A stretch of DNA of 59,361 bases, taken from contig NZ_LGHL01000068.1 of the NCBI RefSeq assembly GCF_001908205.1, forward strand, positions 1-59,361, given 5' to 3'. This document shows positions 35,745 through 44,118 of this stretch, piece by piece; positions within the stretch are counted from its first letter, which is position 1, and each line of letters begins with the position of its first letter. Under the pieces are notes generated by a model. That model had not been told where the DNA came from, did not search any database, and saw nothing but the letters and a program-made list of their open reading frames with translations. The position numbers and the translations under genes were made by a program. Source of the stretch: Bradyrhizobium sp. NAS80.1 (GTDB lineage Bacteria > Pseudomonadota > Alphaproteobacteria > Rhizobiales > Xanthobacteraceae).

Positions 35745-37133
35745 CTAGAGCCCCGCGGCGAACGGCATCGGCTTGGTCTTGCCGACGCGTTCCTGCTTGA
35801 GGAGCTCCGCGACCAGGAAAGCCATGTCGATCGATTGCTCGGCATTGAGACGGGGATCGCAGACCGTATGGTAGCGGTCGTTGAGATCCTCGTCCGTGAT
35901 CGCGCGGGCGCCGCCGAGGCATTCGGTGACGTCCTTGCCGGTCATTTCCAGATGCACGCCGCCAGGGTGAGTTCCTTCTGCCGCGTGGATCGCGAAGAAC
36001 GACTTCACCTCGGACAGGATGCGGTCGAACGGCCGCGTCTTGTAGCCTGACGTGGAGGTGATGGTGTTGCCGTGCATGGGATCGCAGGACCAGACCACAA
36101 CCCTGCCCTCGCGCTTCACGGCGCGGATCAGGTTCGGCAGGTGCTCGCCGACCTTGTCGGAGCCGAAACGGCTGATCAGCGTCAGGCGGCCGGGCTCGTT
36201 GTCCGGATTGAGCACGTCGATCAGCTTCAACAGCTCGTCGGGCTTGAGCGACGGGCCACACTTGAGTCCGATCGGATTCTTGATGCCGCGGAAATACTCG
36301 ACATGGCCGTGATCGAGCTGGCGGGTGCGGTCGCCGATCCAGATCATGTGGCCGGAGGTCGCGTACCAGTCGCCGGTCGTGGAATCGACGCGGGTCATGG
36401 CCTGCTCGTAGCCGAGCAGCAGCGCCTCGTGGCTGGTGTAGAAGTCGGTGGCGCGCAGCTCGGGATGGCTCTCGAGATCGAGGCCGCAGGCGCGCATGAA
36501 GTTGAGCGCCTCCGAGATGCGGTCGGCCAGCTCCTTGTAGCGGCGGGACTGCGGACTATCCTTCAGGAAGCCGAGCATCCACTGATGCACGCTGCCGAGA
36601 TTGGCGAAGCCGCCGGTGGCAAAAGCGCGGAGCAGGTTCAGCGTCGCGGCCGACTGGCGATAGGCCATCAACTGGCGCTGCGGATCCGGCACACGCGCTT
36701 CCTTGGTGAAGGCGATGTCGTTGACGATGTCGCCGCGATAGCTCGGCAGCTCGACGCCGTTGGCCTTCTCGGTCGGCGAGGACCGCGGCTTGGCGAACTG
36801 GCCGGCGATGCGGCCGACCTTCACGACGGGAACGGCGCCGGCATAGGTCAGCACCACCGCCATCTGCAGCAGAACGCGGAAGAAGTCGCGGATGTTGTTG
36901 GCGCCGTGCTCGGCAAAGCTCTCGGCGCAGTCGCCCCCCTGGAGCAGGAAGGCCTCGCCGGCCGCAACGCGGCCCAAGGCCTTCTTCAGATTGCGCGCCT
37001 CGCCCGCAAACACGAGCGGCGGAAAGGTCGCAAGCTGGGCCTCAACGTCGGCCAGGGCCTTGGCGTCGGGATAATCGGGCACCTGTAGCACCGGCTTGCT
37101 GCGCCAGGACTCGGGCGTCCACCGCTCGGACAT
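35745..37133 (-). CDS. 3-deoxy-7-phosphoheptulonate synthase, class II
   Basis: Condenses phosphoenolpyruvate and erythrose 4-phosphate in the first step of the shikimate pathway. The 462-residue protein is of the class II (plant-like) type: WTPESWRSKPVLQVPDYPD at the start, LLQGGDCAESF, KVGRIAGQFAKPRSS, WSCDPMHGNT and GGVHLEMTG, with the metal-site Cys, His, Glu and Asp in these blocks. ATG 37133 has GGAGA eight bases ahead; the upstream in-frame start at 37163 is rejected. Confidence 0.94.
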   Translation of the reverse strand: MSERWTPESWRSKPVLQVPDYPDAKALADVEAQLATFPPLVFAGEARNLKKALGRVAAGEAFLLQGGDCAESFAEHGANNIRDFFRVLLQMAVVLTYAGAVPVVKVGRIAGQFAKPRSSPTEKANGVELPSYRGDIVNDIAFTKEARVPDPQRQLMAYRQSAATLNLLRAFATGGFANLGSVHQWMLGFLKDSPQSRRYKELADRISEALNFMRACGLDLESHPELRATDFYTSHEALLLGYEQAMTRVDSTTGDWYATSGHMIWIGDRTRQLDHGHVEYFRGIKNPIGLKCGPSLKPDELLKLIDVLNPDNEPGRLTLISRFGSDKVGEHLPNLIRAVKREGRVVVWSCDPMHGNTITSTSGYKTRPFDRILSEVKSFFAIHAAEGTHPGGVHLEMTGKDVTECLGGARAITDEDLNDRYHTVCDPRLNAEQSIDMAFLVAELLKQERVGKTKPMPFAAGL

Positions 37134-37313
37134 CGCAATCTCTCCGTGAAGCAAAAAGTGCAACCTGATCTGTGGGTTGCGAGGGCCGCCTTATACACAG
37201 GCTAGTCCCCGGCCGCCAGTTGTAAATCCATTTCGCACTGCAAACCCTTGCGGCGAAAGCCGAATTCGCATTTGCTGGGAACCGCGAAGAAACCGGCAAG
37301 ACACCCTCCGCCC

Positions 37314-38209
37314 ATGGACGCGGCACAGGACGACGTTTTCATCGACGAGATCAGCTTCCCGGCAACCGACGGGTATAGGCTGACCGGCACCCTGTTCCTG
37401 CCGCGCGGCGCCAAGCGCCGCGCCATCCTGATCAATTCGGCGACCGCCGTCCCGCGCAAGATCTATCGTGGCTTTGCCTCCTATCTCGCCCATCGCGGCT
37501 GCGCGGTCCTGACCTACGACTATCGCGGCATCGGCGACTCCCGGCAGCCGGCGCCGGTCGGCAACAACCAGCCGAAATCGCTGGTCGGCTTCACAGCCTC
37601 GATGTCGGATTGGGCCGCGCTCGACGTCACCGCCGCGGTGCGCTGGATGCGCGAGCGCTACAACACCCTGCCCCTTGCTATGTCGGCCACTCCTTCGGCG
37701 GCCAGGCGCTGGGGCTGATCGAGAACAACACCGAGATTTCGCGCGCCGTATTCCTCGCCTCGCAGGCCGCGACCTGGCGGCTGATGAGCTCACCCGAGAA
37801 ATACCGCGTCTTCGCCTTCATGAATTTCGTCGGCGTACCCCTGGTCCACATGCTCGGCTACGCACCGGGCTGGGTCGGCATCGGCGAGGACCTCCCCAAG
37901 GGCGTGTTCCTGCAGTGGGCCGAGTGGGTCTCCAGCCCCCGCTATCTCTTCGATTCAAAACTGCCGGCGCTTGAGAACTTTGCCAAGTTCAAGGGAGAGC
38001 TGCGCGCGTTGTGTTTCTCGGACGATCCGTGGGCGACGCGGCCGGCGGTCGAACTGCTCACGAGCGGCTTCACCGCGATCAAGCCGGAGGTGCTGACGGT
38101 GAAGCCATCCGACGTCGGCGCCAAGGCGATCGGCCATTTCGGTTTCTTCCGCCCCGAGCACCGCGACACGCTGTGGCGCGGCGTGGCGGAATGGATCCAG
38201 GGAGAGTGA
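37314..38209 (+). pseudogene. Alpha/beta hydrolase split by a one-base deletion
   Basis: Two frames together make one hydrolase of about 298 residues. The first gives ISFPATDGYRLTGTLFLP and YDYRGIGDSR up to RERYNTLPL. The second continues CYVGHSFGGQALGLIE, whose Ser is the expected nucleophile, and ends with GHFGFFRPEH, where the catalytic His is expected. They join near 37678, where CCCCTTGCTAT should have one more T. The total length is one base short of a multiple of three. An esterase or lipase-like role is likely but the substrate is unknown. Real mutation or sequence error cannot be separated here. Confidence 0.85.
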
Positions 38210-38219
38210 GCCTCAACGC

Positions 38220-39971
38220 TCAGCCGAACGTGAAGGCGTAGGCCTGGACGCCGGGATCGAGGAAGCGGATCTCGAAAGTGTGGTCGGTCACGGCGTCCGG
38301 GTTACGGACGAGCTGGTAGAGCCGCTGCGTCGTGACAACGCCATTGCCGTCGGCGTCAGCATCCAAGCCATGCGCTGCGCCGGGCGGCTTGCCGTCGATG
38401 GTGATGCGGAAGCGGATGCTGGCCCCTTCGCTGGCGGGACCGAGCACGAGATGCAGGTCGCGGGCGTGAAAGCGGTAGATGATGCTGCCGCCCGGCTCGT
38501 TCAGTTGCGCGCGCTCCGGCCCGACCGTCCAATTGCCCGTCAGCGACCAGTCGTTAAGCTGCGGCTCACCCGCCGCGTAGACGTGGCCCTCGTCCTTCAC
38601 CACGCCGCCGGGCGAGACGAAATTCTCGCTGCGGTCATACCCGACATAAGTCTCGTGCGATTGGACCTCAGCGCTGTCGGAGGCGGCCTCCGCGCCCGTC
38701 GCCTTGACGGCAACGATGTCTGACGGAACGTTCTTGTTGCCGGCCTCGCTCAGCAGCGTCTGGATGACGCGCTCGGACTCTGCATACTCGCCCTCACCGA
38801 AATGATGGTGACGGACCTTGCCGTTGGCATCGATGAAGTAGTGTGCGGGCCAGTACTGGTTCTCGAATGAGCGCCAGATCTTGTAGTCGTTGTCGATCGC
38901 GACGGGATAGTCGATCTTCAGGGATGCAACGGCATTCTTGACGTTGTCGACATTGCGCTCGAAGGCGAATTCGGGCGCGTGCACGCCGATCACCACGAGA
39001 CCACGGTCGCGATATTTCTCCGCCCAGGCGCGGACGTACGGAATCGAGCGCAGGCAGTTGATGCAGGAATAGGTCCAGAAATCGACGAGGACGACCTTGC
39101 CCTTCAGCTCCTCAAAGGTGAGCGGCGGCGAGTTCAGCCACTGCTGCGCGCCGGCGAGCGAGGGATTGAGATCCTCGACCATCAGGTCAGATGCGGACTC
39201 GCCGGCCGGCTTGGCCTGCATCGACGGCCCGGTCATCGCCGTCTTGGCGTTCGGATGCAGCCTGTCGAGCAGCGCCTGCTCCAGCGACGTCGTGCTGCCG
39301 ACCGAAAGGTTGGTGAGGAAGCCGGTATCCAGGCCGAGCGATATGGCTACGACGGCCGCAAGCACAGCAACGCCGACCCCGCGCCTGATCCATTCGCCAG
39401 CCCCGATCGAGCGCTTCATCGCGGCGAAGACGCGGCCGCCGACCACGAGTGCCAGCGCCAGCGACGTGGCGGCGCCGGCCGCGTAAACCAGCAGCAACAG
39501 TGCCGTCCCGGCATTTGCGCCCTGGAGCGCGGCGCCCGTCAGGATCAGGCCGAGCACCGGGCCGGCGCAGGGCGCCCAGAGAAGGCCGGTCGCAATTCCG
39601 AGCACGAAGGGCGCTACAAGGCTGTCCTTGCCCGGCTGGTCCGCCGATTGCGACAAGCGCGCACCGACCGCCACGAGCGGCCGCATCAGGCGATCGGCGA
39701 GTCCGGGAAACACCAGCGTCAGGCCGAACACAGCCAGCAGGACCAATGCGGCGGCACGCCCGTATTGATTGGCCGAGACCACCCAGCCGCCAGCCACGGA
39801 GGCAAGCGTGGCGACGACGGCGAATGCCAGCGACATGCCGATCAGCATCGGCAGCCCGTTCCTGAGGAACGGTCTATCGGCGCGGGCCAGCACGAAGGGA
39901 ATGACCGGCAGGATGCACGGGCTCACGATGGTCAGCACGCCACCGAGATAGGCAAGCAGAAAGAGGATCAT
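38220..39971 (-). CDS. dipZ: DipZ-like fusion: CcdA membrane domain plus thioredoxin domain
   Basis: A 583-residue membrane-bound thiol-disulfide protein. About six membrane segments (roughly residues 1-230, CcdA/DsbD-beta type, with FLLAYLGGVLTIVSPCILPVIPF at the start holding one redox Cys and WAPCAGPVLGLIL the other) are followed by a periplasmic thioredoxin-like domain with SCINC (CxxC, about residue 304) and a C-terminal beta-rich domain of DipZ type. It is expected to carry electrons from cytoplasmic thioredoxin to periplasmic partners, for example in cytochrome c maturation or peroxide defence. Ends ten bases from the convergent hydrolase. Confidence 0.88.
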   Translation of the reverse strand: MILFLLAYLGGVLTIVSPCILPVIPFVLARADRPFLRNGLPMLIGMSLAFAVVATLASVAGGWVVSANQYGRAAALVLLAVFGLTLVFPGLADRLMRPLVAVGARLSQSADQPGKDSLVAPFVLGIATGLLWAPCAGPVLGLILTGAALQGANAGTALLLLVYAAGAATSLALALVVGGRVFAAMKRSIGAGEWIRRGVGVAVLAAVVAISLGLDTGFLTNLSVGSTTSLEQALLDRLHPNAKTAMTGPSMQAKPAGESASDLMVEDLNPSLAGAQQWLNSPPLTFEELKGKVVLVDFWTYSCINCLRSIPYVRAWAEKYRDRGLVVIGVHAPEFAFERNVDNVKNAVASLKIDYPVAIDNDYKIWRSFENQYWPAHYFIDANGKVRHHHFGEGEYAESERVIQTLLSEAGNKNVPSDIVAVKATGAEAASDSAEVQSHETYVGYDRSENFVSPGGVVKDEGHVYAAGEPQLNDWSLTGNWTVGPERAQLNEPGGSIIYRFHARDLHLVLGPASEGASIRFRITIDGKPPGAAHGLDADADGNGVVTTQRLYQLVRNPDAVTDHTFEIRFLDPGVQAYAFTFG

Positions 39972-40057
39972 GAACCCGCTCTTACCACCGCCCGAAGGGA
40001 GCGATCTTCACAAGACCGTTTTCGCCGAGCGCCGAATCTGATCCTCGGCCGCCTGAG

Positions 40058-40321
40058 TTAGCGGATGATCGTCGTCAGCGACGAATAGCGCTTGTTCGGC
40101 TTGGCTTCGCTCGGCGCGAATTGCGCAAAGGCGTCGCTGACGCGGACCGCCGGCGGCGTATCGCCGGCAAAGCGGAATTCCTTCGGCCGTGGCGCGTAGA
40201 AGCTGGCGCGGTAGTAGGCGTCGTCGAAGCGCGCCTCACCGACCCCGAACAATGCGTCGCAGACGAACAGGAGCGCGTAGACTCCCGCCATCGCAGCGAC
40301 GATCTCCTTGAGAACTGACAT
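40058..40321 (-). CDS. Small conserved-looking membrane protein of unknown function
   Basis: An 87-residue product with one N-terminal hydrophobic segment (IVAAMAGVYALLFVCDALF) and a polar remainder (FDDAYYRASFYAPRPKEFRF). ATG 40321 is preferred to a TTG at 40333. No domain recognised. Stands alone between dipZ and the ModE-like gene. Confidence 0.65.
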   Translation of the reverse strand: MSVLKEIVAAMAGVYALLFVCDALFGVGEARFDDAYYRASFYAPRPKEFRFAGDTPPAVRVSDAFAQFAPSEAKPNKRYSSLTTIIR

Positions 40322-40581
40322 GCTGATGCCCAACCCTGTTGCCGGGAAGGATGCACGCCGGTTCCAAAGCCGAGGTTTAAGGCCGCGCGGTTCTTGTCCG
40401 CAGGGTTTGCCGCCGCTGAGCGGATTGCAGACAATTCTATCGATCTTGAAAGAGAACCCACGCGAGGGCGGTACCGAGGGCTCGCAGTGCTACACCGTCA
40501 CCTTGTCCGCGGCGGGCAAGAGTGGCAATCTTTGGCGCAATCGGCCAAGAGACTATCAAGAGACCGTCAAGAGACCGCATC

Positions 40582-40956
40582 ATGTCGCGTGCGAACGCCA
40601 AATCGCTTCCCCAGCTGAGCGTTCGTATCGACCTCGACAGCGAGGATCGGATCGGGCCGGGCAAGATCGAGCTTTTGGAGCAGATCCGCGAGCACGGCTC
40701 GATCTCCGCGGCAGGCCGCGCCATGGACATGTCCTACAAGCGCGCCTGGGATCTCGTCGACGAGATCAACCGCATTTGCGGCCATGCCGCGGTCGAGCCC
40801 CAGGCCGGCGGCAAGAACGGCGGAGGCGCGATGCTGACCCCATTCGGTGAGGGACTGGTTGCACGCTATCGCAAGATCGAGCGCGATGCCGCGCGCGCCG
40901 TGCGCAAGGAGCTGGAAGCGCTCAGGAGCGACATCTCCCGTTCGCGTAAATCCTGA
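40582..40956 (+). CDS. ModE-type winged helix-turn-helix protein without a molybdate-binding domain
   Basis: A 124-residue DNA-binding protein resembling the N-terminal domain of ModE (LLEQIREHGSISAAGRAMDMSYKRAWDLV, then LTPFGEGLVARYRKIE). The GSISAAGRAMDMSYKRAW segment is the recognition-helix region of the family. The C-terminal TOBE domains that bind molybdate in ModE are absent. Single-domain versions are common in alphaproteobacteria. The start at ATG 40582 drops an upstream extension without homology. No molybdate transporter is nearby; moaA lies 12 kb away. Confidence 0.82.
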   Translation: MSRANAKSLPQLSVRIDLDSEDRIGPGKIELLEQIREHGSISAAGRAMDMSYKRAWDLVDEINRICGHAAVEPQAGGKNGGGAMLTPFGEGLVARYRKIERDAARAVRKELEALRSDISRSRKS

Positions 40957-41046
40957 CAGTCGGATTGGCAGGATCGTGCATAACGAGGCTTGGCCCGAGC
41001 TGGTCGTTTTGCCTACCGTGTAGGATCGCGATTGCGCCCCTCGCCC

Positions 41047-41643
41047 TCAGCCGTGACCGTGGCCGTGACCGGCCTCCTTGCGGTGCGCGTTGTCGGCAAG
41101 GCGGTCGACCCAGGCGATGCCGATTGCGGAAATGATGAAGGTCAGGTGGATTAGCACCTGCCACATCACGCCGGTCTCGGTGAAATTGCTCCGCGTCGTG
41201 CCGAGATTGCCCGCCTCGATGAAGGTCCTGAGCAGAGAGATCGAGGAGATGCCGACGATCGCCATGGCGAGCTTGATCTTGAGCACGCTGGCGTTGACGT
41301 GGCTCAGCCATTCCGGCTCGTCCGGATGGCCGCGCAGGTTCAGGCGGGACACGAAGGTCTCGTAGCCGCCGACGATCACCATGACGAGCAGGTTCGAGAT
41401 CATGACGACGTCGATCAGCCCGAGAACGGTCAGCATGAGCTGCTGCTCGTTAACGTCGAACCAGTGCGCGGTGAGATGCCAGAGTTCTTTCAGGAACAGC
41501 AGCACATAGATGGCCTGCGCGACGATGAGGCCGATATAGAGAGGCAATTGCAGCCAGCGCGAGCCGAAGATCAGGCGTGGAAACAGGCCGATCGGCGGCT
41601 GCGACGCAGGCCGCGCCAAAGGTGCTTTGAGTTCAATCGACAT
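41047..41643 (-). CDS. UPF0114 (YqhA/TIGR00645) membrane protein
   Basis: A 198-residue protein with four membrane segments (LQLPLYIGLIVAQAIYVLLF, LTVLGLIDVVMISNLLVMVI, VLKIKLAMAIVGISSISLL and LIHLTFIISAIGIAWVDRL) and the family's GGYETFVSRL block. The His/Gly tail (GHGHGHG) could bind metal. Family function is unknown. It ends the terB / membrane protein / terC set, 34 bases downstream of terC. Confidence 0.88.
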   Translation of the reverse strand: MSIELKAPLARPASQPPIGLFPRLIFGSRWLQLPLYIGLIVAQAIYVLLFLKELWHLTAHWFDVNEQQLMLTVLGLIDVVMISNLLVMVIVGGYETFVSRLNLRGHPDEPEWLSHVNASVLKIKLAMAIVGISSISLLRTFIEAGNLGTTRSNFTETGVMWQVLIHLTFIISAIGIAWVDRLADNAHRKEAGHGHGHG

Positions 41644-41677
41644 TAGTCACTCCGGATTGCAGACAAGAATTGCCGCC

Positions 41678-42316
41678 TCAGAGACTCGCGATCACAGGCG
41701 CGAGCTCGAGCGAGCCGCGATAGATCATCTCGAAGGCGACGTAAACGATGATGGCAAGGCCGACATAGGCGATCCAGCGCTGCTTCTGCAGCACGCGACC
41801 GAGCAGGTCCGCGGCAACGCCCATCAGGGCGACCGACAGCAAGAGGCCGAAGGCAAGGACGTAGGGATGCTCGCGCGCGGCACCCGCGACCGCGAGCACG
41901 TTGTCGAGCGACATCGAGACGTCAGCGGCGACGATCTGCGCCGCGGCCTGGCCAAAGGTCTTGCGCGGCGCGGGAGCAGCATTTCCGCCGCCGCCATGGC
42001 TGAACGCAAGCTGGCTGGAGTGCGCGGCCTGCTCACGCAGCTCGCGCCACATCTTCCAGCACACCCAGAGCAGCAGCACGCCGCCGGCGAGCAACAGGCC
42101 GATGACTTGCAGGAGCTGGGTCGCGACGCCGGCAAAGACGATGCGCAGCGCGGTGGCCGCGACGATGCCGACGACGATGGCACGCCGGCGCTGCTCGGCC
42201 GGCAGGCCGGCGGCGGCAAGGCCGATGACGACGGCGTTGTCGCCGGCGAGCACAAGGTCGATCAGGACGACCTGGAGCAGCGCGGACAGCGCGTCGGCGG
42301 TGATGAATTCAGTCAT
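41678..42316 (-). CDS. TerC/YjbE-family membrane protein
   Basis: A 212-residue TerC-superfamily protein with seven membrane segments and the two inverted-repeat acidic motifs DLVLAGDNAVVIGLAA and DVSMSLDNVLAVAGAA, expected to line the ion path. Members are linked to tellurite resistance and Mn2+ export, the latter better supported for related proteins. Its ATG overlaps the stop of the 120-aa gene (ATGA). The cytoplasmic loop (GGGGNAAPAPRKT) is unusually Gly/Ala-rich. Confidence 0.9.
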   Translation of the reverse strand: MTEFITADALSALLQVVLIDLVLAGDNAVVIGLAAAGLPAEQRRRAIVVGIVAATALRIVFAGVATQLLQVIGLLLAGGVLLLWVCWKMWRELREQAAHSSQLAFSHGGGGNAAPAPRKTFGQAAAQIVAADVSMSLDNVLAVAGAAREHPYVLAFGLLLSVALMGVAADLLGRVLQKQRWIAYVGLAIIVYVAFEMIYRGSLELAPVIASL

Positions 42317-42675
42317 GATTGATCATTTTTGGCTGCGGACGGATCGAGCCATTGCGGCTTCTTCCGCTCGACCCAATCCAGGACCTTCGAGCGCGAGGAG
42401 CGCAGCGCGGGCACGTCTTCTGCGAGCAATGCCAGACCGAGCGGCAGCATCCAGACGCCGAGCACCGGCAGGAAGGAGAACACGCCGCCGACGACGAGCA
42501 GCGCGCCCGAGGGGATCCTCACCCAGCGGCTTGACGGCTTGAGCAGATAGGAGACGGTGCCCTCCATGCGCGGCGGCAGGCGATGGACCAGCTTGTCGAG
42601 GCGCGGGTCGCCGCCGGCCATCTGGCTGGCGGCGTCCCCGGTCGCCGTTGTGCGCTCGTCCGAAGCTGAGCTCAC
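42313..42675 (-). CDS. 120-aa membrane protein between terB and terC
   Basis: The product has a polar N-terminus, a hydrophobic hairpin (IPSGALLVVGGVFSFLPVLGVWMLPLGLALLAEDVPALR) resembling PGPGW-type short membrane proteins, and a basic C-terminus. GTG 42675 overlaps the terB stop (GTGA), with AAGGAG five bases ahead; its stop overlaps the terC start. Coupling on both sides makes it a clear part of the operon. Function unknown. Confidence 0.78.
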   Translation of the reverse strand: MSSASDERTTATGDAASQMAGGDPRLDKLVHRLPPRMEGTVSYLLKPSSRWVRIPSGALLVVGGVFSFLPVLGVWMLPLGLALLAEDVPALRSSRSKVLDWVERKKPQWLDPSAAKNDQS

Positions 42676-43139
42676 GCGCACTCCTTTGAGGCGGCGCTTG
42701 TCGCACTCGGCCCGACCTGCTTTGCGCGCGGCAACACCAGCGTCAGCAGGCGCAACAGCTTGATCGCCTGCACTTCATGCGGATGAATGTCTTCGTCCGC
42801 GGCCGCAACGCGCTCCGACAGCTCGATCAGATGCGCTGAGAGCGGCAGATCCGAGACCGGCCGCAGCGTATCGATCACCACGTTGGCAAAGTCCGGCTCC
42901 TCGAGCCGCTCGGCCAGTTCGTCGAACATCGCAAACAGCCTGTTGTCGCCGATGTGCGGCGCCCATCCGCGATCCCTGATGAAACGGATCACCTCGTCGC
43001 GCTCGACCGGCGAGACTCGCCGGTCAGCGACGGCGACGAGTGCGCCGGCAATGACGAGCGCGACCGCAGCTTGCTCATTGAGGCTGAACGGTTCGGTGAT
43101 CTCGAGGTCGATCGGATTTGAATATTTGGCGTCAGACAT
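42672..43139 (-). CDS. TerB-family protein
   Basis: A 155-residue helical TerB-like domain protein (VADRRVSPVERDEVIRFIRD, LAERLEEPDFANVVIDTL and VAAADEDIHPHEVQAIKLL). The acidic helix with DEDIHPHE matches the TerB metal-binding region. Cytoplasmic. First gene of the coupled terB / membrane protein / terC / UPF0114 operon; the context suggests an envelope metal or oxidant stress role, by analogy to ter systems. Confidence 0.85.
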   Translation of the reverse strand: MSDAKYSNPIDLEITEPFSLNEQAAVALVIAGALVAVADRRVSPVERDEVIRFIRDRGWAPHIGDNRLFAMFDELAERLEEPDFANVVIDTLRPVSDLPLSAHLIELSERVAAADEDIHPHEVQAIKLLRLLTLVLPRAKQVGPSATSAASKECA

Positions 43140-43401
43140 CGTTGCTCCTCAATCTTGCGAAATGGCCGCGCGGAGCTGCGATGGGGACGATTGAGTCGGA
43201 GGGAACTAAGAGGGCCCGACAATCGGCTGATCCATCGCATTCGCGCGGGACAGGTCATCCGACATCGCGAGGTTTGCCGGCATTGCCGACGGCCTCGCCA
43301 GAGGGGCCCGGATTGTTGTTCTCTCCAGAAATAAAGCGCGGTCTGTCGGAATCAAGGCGACAAGCCTGCGACCAGCCGCCGCATCGGGTTCCACGTGTGC
43401 T

Positions 43402-43541
43402 CTCGTGTCCCGGACGCGCTGCAGCGTGCAACGCTGCGGCGCAGAGCCGGGACCCAGAATGCCGCACATTCTTGGCCGTCGCATGGGCCCCGGCTCTGCG
43501 GCGCATCGCTAAGACGCGCTGCGCTGCGTCCGGGGCACGAG
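43402..43541. repeat. Nested palindromic element between terB and the SnoaL-like gene
   Basis: Three nested stems are visible: outer arms 43402-43417 and 43526-43541 (CTCGTGTCCCGGACGC type, one mismatch), middle arms GCAGAGCCGGG (43441-43451) and its complement (43489-43499), and inner AGAATG/CATTCT (43456-43472). The 450-base gap around it has no gene. It resembles non-coding dispersed repeats of Bradyrhizobium. Confidence 0.75.
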
Positions 43542-43588
43542 ACAGTATCTTGTCGCTGCGCTCGCAATGACGGAGCCGAGCGCGCGTC

Positions 43589-43969
43589 CTATCCCACCCG
43601 CTCGACAAGATGCGCACGTGACGGAGCCGGATCGAACCGATCGCCGAAATATTGCGTTTCGTGTGTCACCAGTCCGTCACGGAATTCCATGATGCTCACC
43701 ACGTAGGACGGGACCCCGTCGTAGGTCAGGACGAACTCACTCACCCAGAGGTCGCCGCCGCCGACGATCCGCCGAACCGTGAAGCGCTTCCGGTTCGGCT
43801 GCACGAAGCGGCTCTCCTGAATGTTCCTGCGGCCGTGGATGCGCTCGCCCGACTGCGGATAGTCGAGCACCGCATCCTCGCGATAGATGTCATGCTCGGC
43901 CTCGAAATCGTTCGCGTCCGAAGCGTCCCAATGGCGCTGGAGCGCCGCAAGCTTCGCCTGATCGTCCAT
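43589..43969 (-). CDS. SnoaL/NTF2-like protein
   Basis: A 126-residue NTF2-fold protein (LQRHWDASDANDFEAEHDIYREDAVLDYPQ, the IHGRRNIQE block, then IMEFRDGLVTHETQYFGDRF). The fold is a cone-shaped pocket used by isomerases, hydrolases and binding proteins; the substrate is unknown. Diverges from the MocR gene across a 149-base gap that may hold both promoters. Confidence 0.85.
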   Translation of the reverse strand: MDDQAKLAALQRHWDASDANDFEAEHDIYREDAVLDYPQSGERIHGRRNIQESRFVQPNRKRFTVRRIVGGGDLWVSEFVLTYDGVPSYVVSIMEFRDGLVTHETQYFGDRFDPAPSRAHLVERVG

Positions 43970-44118
43970 CGCGATCTCGGATCTTGGCTTCTCTCATGTC
44001 GGGCAGCCGGACCGGATTGAAGCCGGTGCCCCCGGAATGAAGATATACAACGTGGCCCTCACTGCGTACTGATCACGAGCATGAGAGAACGTTCCTGCTC
44101 GAACGGTGGACGACCCGG

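Noticed and set aside
43206..43617. Several overlapping frames across the nested palindrome
   Set aside because: All are created by the inverted repeat; none has a start signal or homology.
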